Part shown: one piece after another, positions 21,399 to 33,054 of the stretch
How the letters are laid out: each line of letters starts with the position of its first letter
Numbering within the stretch: the stretch's first letter is position 1
Assembly: GCA_008477525.1 (NCBI GenBank)
Contig: SPDT01000005.1
Span: forward strand, 682,001-746,000
Direction of reading: 5' to 3'
Source: Hypomyces perniciosus
Lineage: Eukaryota; Ascomycota; Sordariomycetes; Hypocreales; Hypocreaceae
DNA length: 64,000 nt
The notes under the pieces: generated by a model
Seen by the model: the letters and a program-made list of their open reading frames with translations, nothing else
Told to the model about the DNA's origin: nothing
The model's database searches: none
Made by a program: the position numbers and the translations under genes

Positions 21399-21782
21399 TA
21401 TGTTTATCACAACACCTTCAGAGGAAGGGAGTCCGCACAGTAGCATATGGCCTGGCCCAACATCCCAATCTGTAATCTTTTGCATACGCAAACACGGCCC
21501 AAACTACGGAGTAGGGCATAATCATAACTGCCGGCCTAATAGTGGAGTGAGAAGTGTGTGACGTGCCCGGCATATGAGTATATAGCGAGCCCCGCCATCT
21601 CCTCCTCGTTCTCAGCCGAACCCTTTTTTTGCTTTGCCGCCAACAGCAACAAAAGATACAAACAACAGCACAGACTTGACTCTCATCTTCCTTGTCCCAT
21701 ATACATTGCTACTACGGAGTACCTCTCAGCTATCCAGTGACGTGACAGAAACAAGTCACAGATCGAAATCGGCCAAACAAAC

Positions 21783-23564
21783 ATGTCTGGATCTGGATCT
21801 GGATCTAACGTTGGCCTCGTCAACGTCGCGTCACCTGTGGATGGCGTCAAAGTCATCACATTTAACCGGCCCCAGAAGCGAAACGCACTGTCCAAGGAAC
21901 TTCTAGCCGAGTTCCTCTCCACGCTGTCAGAGGCGTCTCGAGACTCAGCGGTCAAGGTCATTGTGCTCACCGGTGCCAATGGTTTCTTCTCAGGTACGTT
22001 CCTCAGCCCGGATCGCGAGCAGATGAGATCAGGTAGTTGGCCGAGGCCAAACCAAACAAACACGTCGTGACACGTCTTTTACAGCTCTCTATCCAGCTAC
22101 TTGTCTCTGCCTCTCTTTTGTTTTCCTTCTTCTGGCCTCTCGGCCCGCCCAAGATCCTGGCTAATGGCGTGGCGTAACCTTGCATGTGCATAGCCGGTGC
22201 CGATCTCCAGGACATTGCAGCCTTAGATGCTGCGGGCGCTAGATCATGCCGTTACCTTGAGGACCTCTGTATCGGCATGGCGTCTGTCAGAAAGCCCATA
22301 TTGGCAGCGGTTGAAGGGCCTGCGGTACGTGCGACCCCCCTCCACCTTCCAGCCTCTTTTCTCCTATTCCCGTCGTGCTTCCTGATGAAGGCTCTCGTTG
22401 TCTGTTTTAGGGGCGAATGGGGGCTTTCATTGGGAAGCCTTCTGTGCAAGGCTGATAAACTAACATGTGCTATGTCTTGGCTTGCAGCTTGGTGGAGGCT
22501 TCGAGGTCGCTCTCATGGTCAGTATCCTCCCTTGCCAGCATAAAGTTCCCTATCTTTGACTCTTGTCTCTTTCCTTTGCGTCCCTGTCCTTGTCGCAATC
22601 TAACCGTGGATCCCTGGTCTTCCTGGTTGTTGTCCACCCTCCACCACTCATTCTCGTCCCTCCTTCGCACATGATGCATCCCTTTCTCTCATCCCCCACT
22701 TGCGTGCAGCCTCATGGCGGTGTCATGACTATTGAGGCAAGCCAGTTTGCTAACTACACGCGAGAGAACAGTGTGACATGATATTCGCATCCAAGACGAA
22801 GACTTACTTCGCGCTGCCAGAGGTCAAGCGTGGACTTATTCCTGGAGCTGGAGGGACTCAGCGCCTGACAGCAGCCTTGGGCAAGTTTCGGGTATGCACA
22901 AGCCGCATCAATGTTCCCCTTGTTCTTTTCTTTTTTCTTGGCAGCCTCTTGCTCTCTCGATGTCCCCTTTCCCAGCCTCTCCTTCTGCTCCCCATCCCTC
23001 TCGTCCCCATACCTGTTTCTCCATACGTGCAGGATGCAGAGTAACATCAAGACCGGTGCAGTTGGTGATGACCTGAAGGGTGCATACTCCGCACATGCTT
23101 ACAAGCTGTGATATAGGCAATGCGAACCATCCTCTTGGGAAAGCCAATCACAGCTGAAGAAGGACTGACACATGGTCTTGTGTGTGACCTGTTCGAAGAC
23201 GGGACAGTATTGGACCACACAATTCAAGTTGCTGCAGAGCTCGCAGCCAACGCGACGGAGGCCATGCACCTGGCAAAGGAAGCTATATGCCGAGGTACGA
23301 GGCCCCAACCCTTCTCTCTTCCCTCAATGTCGTTATTTGACGTCTCTCTCCCTCCACTTTTCTTCATCACGACTATTGGACTTGAGAAGGAGAGACACAC
23401 GGGATAACAACTATGGACCCAACATGTTGCTGACACAAATCTTCTTTCTCTCCTTAGCCGACAGTCTCTGCCGCGATGACGAATTCGAGAGAACGCTCTA
23501 CTACGTCACCTTTGGCACAGAGGAAAAGATTCGAGGCGTCAATGGCTTCCTGAAAAAGACGTAA
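21783..23564 (+). CDS. Enoyl-CoA hydratase/isomerase family protein
   Basis: Six exons: 21783-21993, 22194-22324, 22488-22517, 22772-22891, 23117-23294 and 23458-23564, giving 258 residues, the usual size for crotonase-fold enzymes. It opens with a Ser-Gly repeat (MSGSGSGS), then the crotonase core [16 protein letters not shown]. The oxyanion-hole segment is [11 protein letters not shown], followed by [17 protein letters not shown] and [19 protein letters not shown]. Both Glu residues expected for the hydratase reaction are present, in GGGFE and LPEVKRG. Its likely role is hydration of 2-enoyl-CoA in fatty-acid or branched-chain amino-acid breakdown. I see no convincing C-terminal peroxisomal SKL (it ends LKKT), and a mitochondrial presequence is not obvious. 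Exon 3 is only 30 nt; its donor is GTCAGT. Confidence 0.9.
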
Positions 23565-26500
23565 AGGGACTGAAGGGTCCACCACGTGTTTGACAGATTA
23601 ATTATGGAACTGGGGGCTGAGAAATACAGGCTCCATACCGTGGAGAGCAGCAGTCAAGCACCGTGTTGATGATTTACATACATGCAACTATGTACGATAG
23701 CCAAGAGATGGGTGAAACAAAGAGGATGTGGATGATTAATCCTCATTTTTCTGCGCAACTTTGCTGAACCATAGTAATGATCTACATGGTATACACACAG
23801 GCAGGCAGACGAGACAAGAAATGAGTGAAACAAATAAATGTGGACGCTGAATCACGCCCGCGAACTCTTGCTGCTATCACCCCATACGGGTCCTATCCAC
23901 CTACTGTTTAAGAAACCGAAACAGCCATTTCTAATCGGTACATCCGCTTTCAAAATCCCATTCTTGCCTCGGTGAACCCTTTCTCCCTCTTCATGTTTGA
24001 CCTTTTGTTCCCACTGTGAGATCGATCCTAATCGCCGATTTCCACGTGGAATCCGTAGCACGAAGAGTTCAAGATCCCAAATTAAGAATAGACGGGGTTC
24101 GAGTTCAGCATCGCAAGGCGGAAACAACGGTAAAATTGTCCGATCCGACGTTTGCGCATTCCGGATCAGAGGGCGGATAGATGACTCTCGCGGTGCTCCA
24201 TATGTGTCGACCTGATCACCAACAGGCAGCGCCTACGAGTAAGGGGGCCAAAGCTGAATGCAAAGTACGATAGGTATATCATATCCCTCCTAATAGTCGC
24301 AGTATTGCGGTGTAGCCCTGACGTTGGGCGACTTGCACAGGCGGGAGAGACAAAAGTCCAGATGCAGGTCTGCAACACACAGATGCACCCCGGGTACACG
24401 TCAGTATCCATTGAGGCTTGTCATAGGCTGGGCAACATCCCACATGATGTAAGAACCAAGGATTGTTTCCCGTAGTAATGCATATATGTAAAATACTTCG
24501 AATAGTACAAAGTACAGAGCACTAGTATGTGTCTCGTGAACCTTGTCTGTGGGAAATGTGCAATGCAACATACAGCCCGCTGACGAATGTGACGATGAAT
24601 GCATGCATCTTGCACTGGACACAAGTGCCAACCCGTTACACAAAACATGATAGGTAGTGGTACAGGAGAGATGAGGCCCTCGCCGAGGGAAACCGGGAGG
24701 ATATCGCATGAACCCGCTGCCCTCCTCTCGCCTTTCGCCGTTCACTCCCACCCCCCATGTCCGTTTGACCTGAGACTCCCTCCATTTTCTTTTTAATGAA
24801 CCGTCACCAGACTCTTATGTATGATTTTGTTCATGTCCGAAGATAACACAAAAGGTGGGGGGGTTTCATTCGACTCAGGCACACAACTATCCGCAACATT
24901 CCATGATTAGTAGTTATCTGAGACATACATATTTCTGCCAGCCACCCAACATCTACTCGTAAGCATTACTCACACCCCATCTTTATTCCTTCCTCCCTTT
25001 CTTGCGATTCTGCACTCTCTCTCTAGTCTGGGTTCACCCACCCTCTCTTCCTTCAGGACTCACCACACACACACCCCCGCTAAAGGTCTGATTCTCTCTC
25101 ATTCTCGGAAATTTATCATGTTTAAACTAAGAGCAGCAAAACCAGTCTAGAAGACGGCGCCGCCCTTCTCTTTGGTCTCTACACTACATACGCCAAAGCC
25201 ACAGACGCGCCCATATCTCACCAAAACTCTTCATGAGGAATTCATTATCATGACGTTGCCACGAGGCCAACACGCCGCGCCCCGGGTTCCAGGGACTGGT
25301 GGAAGACACCTTCATAGTCTTGTCCGCCGCCACAACCACCCACATGGTAGAGGATTCAGCACTATTGGTTTTGTACACCCCTCAATCATTGCCAAAGAAA
25401 TCTCTCCATACAGTAGAGACATTTTGCTCACACGTCACACACACTCGTCACATTCACACGGCTCTCACCCGTTGGAACCAACGGAAACCCGATGGTCGTG
25501 TCTAAAGGGATCTGAGACTGTGGCGTTTCGCCCGCCGCCCTCTCTCGTTCATCTTCCGAGCAACCTCCCATAACCGACCCAACGGGTGAGGCGAGGCGAG
25601 GAGAATCATCGACCGACTTTGAGTTTTGCCAAGGAATTCACCGTTTTGTTTGCTTTGCCACCCTTCTTGGCGCCATCATGACGTTCGTCGGTTGAGGGAA
25701 AGGCGTCCCGATAGGAGATCTGTCTCGCTCATCAAGGCTACCCCTTTTTTTTTGCACAGCTGCGTTTATTGGCACGACCAATTTCTCGGGATAAGCTTTG
25801 CCCATAACGCCGGCCAGATGGTATAGTTCTCAGATCTCGATGGATGTCGTATTTACCCCTCCCCAAGTCGGCCGATGGGCGCGGCTGATCGCCGTTAATG
25901 AGGCCAAGAAAGGATCTGTCCGACACTGACGCCCGGATCGGGATATTTGTACGCTCGGAGTATTATGGTGATCCTGTCTGAGCTGAAGCGCGAGGGTGGT
26001 GTTGCATACGCCCGTGTCGAACTTGCAAGGCGAAATGGCCTGTGCCATGGTGTGTTATTCACACTGCCTCGTCTTGATTCCCGGACCTCTACACATGTCA
26101 CCACATTTCTTCCATAACAGTGTTGACTCAAACCAGTAGTATACTTTTGCCTTGACATGTAGAACTCGTATCAGATGTCCATCACCACAACAGGCCATGA
26201 ACACAGCTAGGTTCTAACCTACACCGATCTCGTTACACAAGACACACCTAATCGATCGATGTGACTTAAATTTAAACTCTCCTCTCTACGTATTCACACT
26301 TGCCACGTAGCAGTACAAACGTCATTCCAGATATCACTCGGTCAAGGACCCTATCGGACATGTGAACAGTAGAGCACAACCGCCGCTGTCTCGGCTTTCA
26401 GTGATGTGAGGGCTAGGAACTTTTGATCATGCCAGCACACACCTGGCTTTGTGCTACCTCGGAATCTTGATTTCGACCGGGACCCTTATGAGACTATAGC

Positions 26501-29067
26501 ACTTTTGAACGATGTGCTATCACTCTGGTCACAAACAATTCGCATAGAGAATCGGTATATTCCGCAGGGAGATGGAACACGATGTCACTTCTGCCTTAAC
26601 GTTCATTGATTTCATTCAGTCTATAAGTCATTCATAGAATTAATCGTCAAAGTTTTTTTAATCCGAATGATCACAATATTTACTGTTAAGTGCCATACTC
26701 TCATGTACTAACATTTTTGCCACCCTTCAACTACCCTATACTCTGCGCATCAATTAGAAGAAAATGGGCTCCAACCAATAAGATAGGATATGAATACATA
26801 TTGAGTCTCAATAATTACAGATCTCTGAACTGAGTGTGATAGGGGATTATTGGGGGTTTACTCCGCCATAAATACAATTATCACAAACCCACCACTTTGT
26901 CTAGTCGAAACCACATAGCATCACGACTTAGACCAACGAAGTCGGTCGAGAAAACTAGATAATAAACCCCAGAAGCAGGTAGCTATATGTAGATGAAAGC
27001 TCTACGGACTAGTTGGAAACAATTGTCTGAATATCGAGTTATTATCCCCCTTCTGTCGAGGACCTCAGAACGGTATTTTGGGCATGACCCAGATACACAT
27101 AAAAATAGGATACAATAAATGAGGATTGTACCCAACCAGGCCTCAGATACAATGACTAGACAATAAAATGTAGTGTATTGGAAGATGATTGCGGATTTTA
27201 TCAAGCCAACCTCAGTTCTTAATCATCCAACTATCACACCCACTAGCTGGCTTTATAGAAACTATCTATACACAACATCATCCATGACACCCCAACAGAT
27301 ATACCCGTCACAAGTGCAGGTTACCGTATGGAAATAAAAGCTCGACAGACTGCTTAGCCACAATAGTCTAAATATAAGAAGCACCCATTAGAAAACCAAT
27401 GGCCTGTTGCGAAGAAAGTCACAAACAGATTTGAGGTTGAAGGCACATACATAAACTACGAAACAACTAATCAGGTGACAATCACCATGAATCCGGAATA
27501 TGCTTTACATCTCAAACGTTTTAAACGTTCAGGCTCATCAATCTTCTGCCACAATCTCAGTTTTCAATACTATACGGAGTAGGGGTGTATGTGATACTCC
27601 GTACTCTGTACTATTTTGCGATTCGGGCCACTGTCCCCCCGAGAACGTAAACAAACCAGACTGATAATACGGAATATGGCCCCCAATATCTTACCTAGGT
27701 AATATCATCACTAGTTCAACTAGTGCTAGTACTTCATAGCCTCCCCGCTACTCGAAGTTCATGCCCAACGTCGTCATCACGAGTCAGTAGTCCGCCTCCG
27801 GCAAAATTGAGCCCGGAGAGATGGCGCCGCCACTTTGGAGTAGTCGGGATTCGAGAAAGGTGAGCATCGCAATGCTACTCCAAAGTCGCAGCTTTAAAGA
27901 AATCTACTAAATTAGTCCCGTCGGTAGTCGATGTCCGTGGCTTGACACCCGTCAGAATCCCCAGGTTATCTCTTTGTCCTCCAATAGTCACGATGGGGTG
28001 TTGTTGCATCGACGTAACCCTACTACACCATCACGAGATGTTAGTTCTATTTGGCAGATGAACGTCAGGCGCAACATCATTACTCGCACACCGTATTATC
28101 GCCTACTCCGTATTCCTTAACTCCATCTCATTTAACTCTCCCAAACAGGCCACAACCATCATAGGCTTGGGGCAGCTGGACTCTCCAAACTTGACAGTCA
28201 GCTCTTGATTATCTACTATTCCCCTGAACCCTGTAGTACTACTGCCCTAGGTGTTCTGTAAGCAGCTAAGAGTTTTTTATAGTCCTATCTGCTTGCTCTT
28301 TACGTCTGGCCCACCAATGAGCGATGTGGTAGTAGTACTACTACTAGTATTGTCGAGCGGTAATATGCGCAGCGGGTCTCGCTTGACCTGCAAGGTCGCA
28401 GCACTATTATAGGGAGGCTTTATATCCGGGACTGACAGCGACCCAGGACTGTACGACTATCAAGGGACATACCAGTAACTCACGAGAACAAACAAGGTGA
28501 AACCCTGGGGAAAGCTCTTACACGAACGGCAAAATACGAGCATACGAGCACATTATGGTCCGTCATAAGCAATACGAGCAACACTAAGGAGGACACTACT
28601 CGTAACTGGTTCATGAACCCGTCAGCCTGAATGCTACGACTACCCACAGCTCATTAAACGAAATGGATCTCACTGACATTGGCCGATCGCGTTCAAGTGA
28701 AACAGGGAACAAATCAAGAAAAATAGGCAGACCCCATAGCAGTTGATAAACATCATCAAATAAAGTTGCTGTCGTAAGGACTGGACTAGTATAGTACTAC
28801 AACAAAAAATTCACTAGACAGAGGGGGAATCATTATGCTTCGAAAACAAACCATTCCTGCCCATAAAACATTAATAATATTTCACACATAGATATTGTTC
28901 GCACCCAGGAAAAGACCACCTGACTGAAAACACAATTATAGGTCCCTTGTGTGTATCAAAAAAACTTTCCTACCCATATATCTTACAACATAGTTCGTAA
29001 TTATTTTCGTTCCAAGATGTATGGCTTCGGAAAAGCTTGACACTTTTTTTTGCTTGTTTTGTGACCA
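23565..29067. other. 5.5 kb gene desert, AT-richer in its second half
   Basis: No coding region is supported. From about 26200 to 29040 the sequence is visibly richer in A/T and in stop codons in all frames, as expected of old RIP-mutated or neutrally decaying DNA. Two segments, about 26974-27034 and 27316-27375, look like diverged copies of each other. Several palindromic GTAC/CGGAG motifs occur (about 27570-27612). No transposase or reverse transcriptase remains legible. Confidence 0.5.
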
Positions 29068-30925
29068 TTAGTGCTTGACACCCGCCTCGAGGCTGCCTTC
29101 AGATTCGTGTGACCGTCGTCTCTCCTTGTCCTTGATGAATTTGGGCCAGGTGTTAGTGAGGACCAAGTACTTGATGCTCATCTCCGAATCGTCAAACACA
29201 GTCTCGTCGAACTCGTCAGGAATGTCACCCCAGTAGCGAACAATGTTGAGCGTGCTCTCGGAGTCGTTGCGGCCAGGGCCATCACCGAATGGCGTGGCGG
29301 GATCGGGGCTGCTGCGCTCGGTGCCGCAGATGATGCGCGCGGCGTCCTCGAAGACGACCTGGAGGCTCTTGAAGTCTTGGGACGAGAGGTTGATCTGGAA
29401 CTCGGCGTGGGTGGCGCTGATAAACTCGACGTAGATCTTGAGGGCGCTCTCAAAGCACTCGCGGGGCAGTTCCTCGGTGACACTGTTGGCTTTCTCCGAC
29501 TCCTTGGTAGGGGGGAAGTAGGTGGTCTTCCATTCTCGGACACGGGTCAAGAAAGCAATATTCTCTCCGGAAAAGTCCCTGAGCGCAGAGAAATGCTGAA
29601 GAGGCTCGGGGTTCTTGGACAGAGTGAGCTCGAGCGCCTCCATAGTCAAGATACTACGATCAGAGTTGCTGGTGTGAACCGACGAAGCCCTGCTCTTACG
29701 TCCCATCCATGAAGATCCAGTAGACTCGGTGTTGATAGACTTGCCGCCACCAAAAGCCTTCTTGCGGGTCTCCCATCGGGCAATTGAATCGAGCGTCTCC
29801 TGAGTAAGAGATTGGTGCTTGACGACTTCGACAATCGGGACGAAGACGGTGAAAATTTCAAGCATCATGATGGAGACGGCGATCCTATATTTTGATGCAT
29901 GTGAGATAAAAGATTAATACCAATGGTGATGGAATGAACTAACCATTGAGGAGGGATGAAGACGTTGTTGACAGGTTCCATTGCAGGGACATACAAGGCA
30001 ATCAACCACATAGGAGCGGAGTGGAGACTATTCCTGTAATTAGCCAAGTCCAATAGAAAAGGGGAGGGGGAACCACGCACTTGGAGAGACAGCAGGCAAT
30101 GGTCTGGAACCTCCATCCTTGGGTATCGCGAAGGTTACGAGCACGGAAGAGGATATAAGGCGCAAATATCCATGCCCAGAACATTTGCCAGAAGACCGAA
30201 GGCCACCTAAGGAAAGCGTAAGCTATGACGAAGTTAACGCATCTCAAAGGATGACATACCACTCCCAACCGCGACCCTGTGCAACCTTTTGCTCCATGAG
30301 AGTACCCATGACCTCAGTGCCGGGAATACCAAATGAGTCGTGGAATTTGCGGGAAATGAGAAACATGAAGACGGTTAAGAAGAGCTATTCGAATTGGTCA
30401 GTCAAAAATACCTCAATACTATTCGATCTGGACGGTGATGGTTACGTGGAAGCCCATCCCGGTGGACACAAGGAGGATAGTTCGGTAAGTGTAATCCAAC
30501 TGGCGCCATCGACTGAGGAGGTTCTTGCGAGATACGGGAGCCGTAGGAGTTTCGGATGTCTTGAGGAACTTCCTCTGCGCGTCGGCAACGTAGAGGAATC
30601 GACTGTTAGAGGCGTGGAAGAGTGCAATTCCGAAGGGGAACCATATGCTCATGATCCAGAATTCGACGACCTCTGGCATCAAAGCACCATAGCTGTAACC
30701 GGTCTGGACTGCCATCCAGTAGAGATGCATAAGAGTGATAGCAGCAAATGATAAGGGCAAGCCCCGAATCCTCAGAATGGGCATTTCGCGCCGGACCCAG
30801 AGGTAGATCATACCACCAAAGAGGACAGCCGTCCAAACTACGGTAAAGATGATGTAGAAGACACCCAGAGGTCCGAACCGAAGTTCAGGCTTGGAGTCTG
30901 TCGTAACACCGAGCTCAGAGCCCAT
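29068..30925 (-). CDS. Seven-transmembrane protein with C-terminal RGS domain (GprK/Rgs7-like)
   Basis: Five exons: 30925-30446, 30384-30260, 30206-30081, 30033-29944 and 29884-29068, giving 545 residues. Seven hydrophobic segments can be counted, from [20 protein letters not shown] near residue 20 to [16 protein letters not shown] near 285. A cytosolic region follows with an RGS box: [47 protein letters not shown] and [14 protein letters not shown] domains speed GTP hydrolysis by G-alpha. In fungi 7TM-RGS proteins are candidate receptors that both sense and damp G-protein signalling in development. It has a long intergenic promoter with a 12-bp triple repeat about 470 bp upstream. The choice between GprK-like and Rgs7-like cannot be made by eye. 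Confidence 0.88.
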
Positions 30926-31390
30926 TGTCGCGACAGTTGATCAAAAGATAGTATGGAAGATGGTGAATGATGATGGGAAGGTTAGAAGTGATTATAGAAG
31001 TAGATATGTATTGGGGATGAGAACGAGTGGCAGAACTGTCTTGGGTTGATTGGGGGCTGGTTAAATTCTTGTACTGAAAAAAAGGAGAAAGGAGTGACTG
31101 GATGGCCAACACAACGAGCGTGCCACGAAGTGATCAACCCGCCTGAGCTGACTGTCTTGCTGGTGGACGAGGGCTACCGATCGAAGGGTTGAAGCATGTC
31201 AGCCTCGTGGAAGGTGGAGGGGGCGGGTCATAAATAGATGAAGGTTTGTGATAGAACCTTAGTTCTGGTAAAGCCACCGACACGTGTAGGACAAGGCCCT
31301 CCCTGACTTCTTGCGACCAACAACGCCATTCACACGTTCCGTCGATCGTGATGGCGCTGATGGGCAGAGGGATGGGGTGGGAGGAGTGAG

Positions 31391-31426
31391 TGGAAAGGAG
31401 TGTGGAAAGGAGTGTGGAAAGGAGTG
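31391..31426. repeat. Perfect 12-bp tandem repeat, three units
   Basis: TGGAAAGGAGTG is repeated three times without change, about 470 bp upstream of the 7TM-RGS start codon. It could be a promoter element array; it also creates a spurious minus-strand ORF with a repeated Leu-Ser-Thr motif. Confidence 0.9.
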
Positions 31427-32673
31427 TTTGTGGTGACTTTTCCGCCAGCCCTGGTGCAAAGCAAAAAAGAAAAATTAGATTGCCGCTGCTTAGGATAAAC
31501 AATAGCCGTTGCACGGAGTAGGCGTTTTTCTATGTGTGATTGCTGAAAGTAGCTTCATTCGCAGGGGTCACTGGGAGGGCCGGCACACCCCAAACCAGCA
31601 CCCAAGACCGTCCCGCACGGGCAGTCGAACTTCCCCTGTACGTGACTGTTCTTCCCCGGACCATGCTACTCTGTGAAGAGCAGAACAAGGAAAGGCTTTC
31701 TTCCTGGCCTCGTCTCATTTAACTAATGGACAAGGGCCATCCGATCAATGACGGTGCTGTACATCGTCAGTAGGAGGAAGATCCATCATAAACGCCGCTG
31801 TTGAGGTACAATGACACCCACCCCTGTCCTAACCAACACGACAACGCCTGGATACGATTTTTTGGGGGCCGAGTAATTCCTATTAGCCCAGGCCAGGGCC
31901 GCCCACCATCTTGAAAAACCTAAATGTTGATAGACCATCACAATATCGACTTGGAGGGGCTCCACGATCAAAGTCAGTGCTTTTTCGTCATGCCTTCATC
32001 AGGTTATGGCGTTCGGGGCTGGTGTTCTTCATGTACGGATGATTGGAAGAAAAGAACACAAAAAGGAAAAAAAAAGAGGAGCTCAGCCAGATGGCGAGTG
32101 GAGGTTGGAAGAGCTGTGGCCAGCAGATGATAATACTGTTGCCAATGATGTAGCAGCGAAACCGCATCACAAATCCCATCACTAATTCTCCTCGTTCAAA
32201 CAACCCGGTTGGCCAGCAAACCGGCGAGGGACCTCATGCTGTTGTGCTAGCTGGAGCTGCCCTGCATGGAGCTCTTTTAGCGCTGATGCAAGATCAAGAA
32301 TTAGTACTCCGTACCGAGCGAATGATCATAACCAAACCGTACAATTCCAACGAACGGCCCGTTAATCCGCCAGTCTGGTGGCCGCATCCACCAGAGCCAC
32401 CGTACGCTAAGAAGCCGAGCTAGTCGTGATAGAGACCAGCTTTGGAGATCATGGAGTTCTCCATGATCGTACTATTGAATCCAAAGGCGTTAATGCTCGG
32501 AATAATGCTACCAATTGTAGTGTTATGATGTAAATTGCATCAAGGGATCTCCAGACTCCGGTAGATAAACGGACAAGCCACTCTCCACTGCACTAACTCT
32601 GCTTATTTCCTTTTTTCTCGGGTTTTGATCGTGCCGTTAACGATCGAAGAATCAAGATAGGCGCTTTGCCCGC

Positions 32674-33054
32674 TCAACCCAGCAGATGTTTCCTTCCAGA
32701 GGTAATCCGGTCAACTAACCCCTGTGCTGCCCTCATACTTCGGTCCTGAGTAAATTTGTAGATTCCTTGTCTCTCCCAAGCATTCGACCAGGCCAGTTCA
32801 GTGAGACTTGCTCGCGTGGTTGATTCATCTATCCAGATCTCTCCCTCGTCTTGATTCTGTTCGCCGACCAAACCCCCCGGAGCAGAGGCCGTGGTGGAGG
32901 CAAGATCATCTCCATTCATCTCATTGCTCCATCCACAACCCCAATCCATGTCCGCAGAAGCCACATTAACCCTGTCTTGCTCCGTTGCTGCAACTGCCTG
33001 CACACCATTAAAAAGTCCCGTGCGGGAAAATCTGGCTCTCGGTGGCATGGGCAT
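32674..33054 (-). CDS. Hypothetical ORF, weak
   Basis: A 126-codon ATG-led frame with no recognised motif. It is acidic and Ala/Ser-rich in the middle. It has no intron signals and no neighbours that suggest a role. Chance is a reasonable explanation in a 7.9 kb spacer; listed only because it is the longest clean frame there. Confidence 0.12.
   Translation of the reverse strand: MPMPPRARFSRTGLFNGVQAVAATEQDRVNVASADMDWGCGWSNEMNGDDLASTTASAPGGLVGEQNQDEGEIWIDESTTRASLTELAWSNAWERQGIYKFTQDRSMRAAQGLVDRITSGRKHLLG

Larger units (their letters stand above)
18610..21782. other. 3.2 kb divergent spacer with simple repeats, no gene
   Basis: This stretch lies between the start codons of the adenylation/flavoprotein gene (minus) and the enoyl-CoA hydratase gene (plus) and so holds both promoters. 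It contains GA-rich and CT-rich tracts, two GT microsatellites, a TTTC tract, a 14-bp triple repeat at 20331-20372 and three TACGGAGTA palindromes (about 20793, 21507 and 21713). The last is 61 bp upstream of the hydratase ATG. No ORF looks like a gene. Confidence 0.6.

Noticed and set aside
31134..31514. Minus-strand ORF with a signal-peptide-like start and a Leu-Ser-Thr repeat
   Set aside because: The repeat comes from the 12-bp tandem array in the promoter of the 7TM-RGS gene, and there is no family resemblance.
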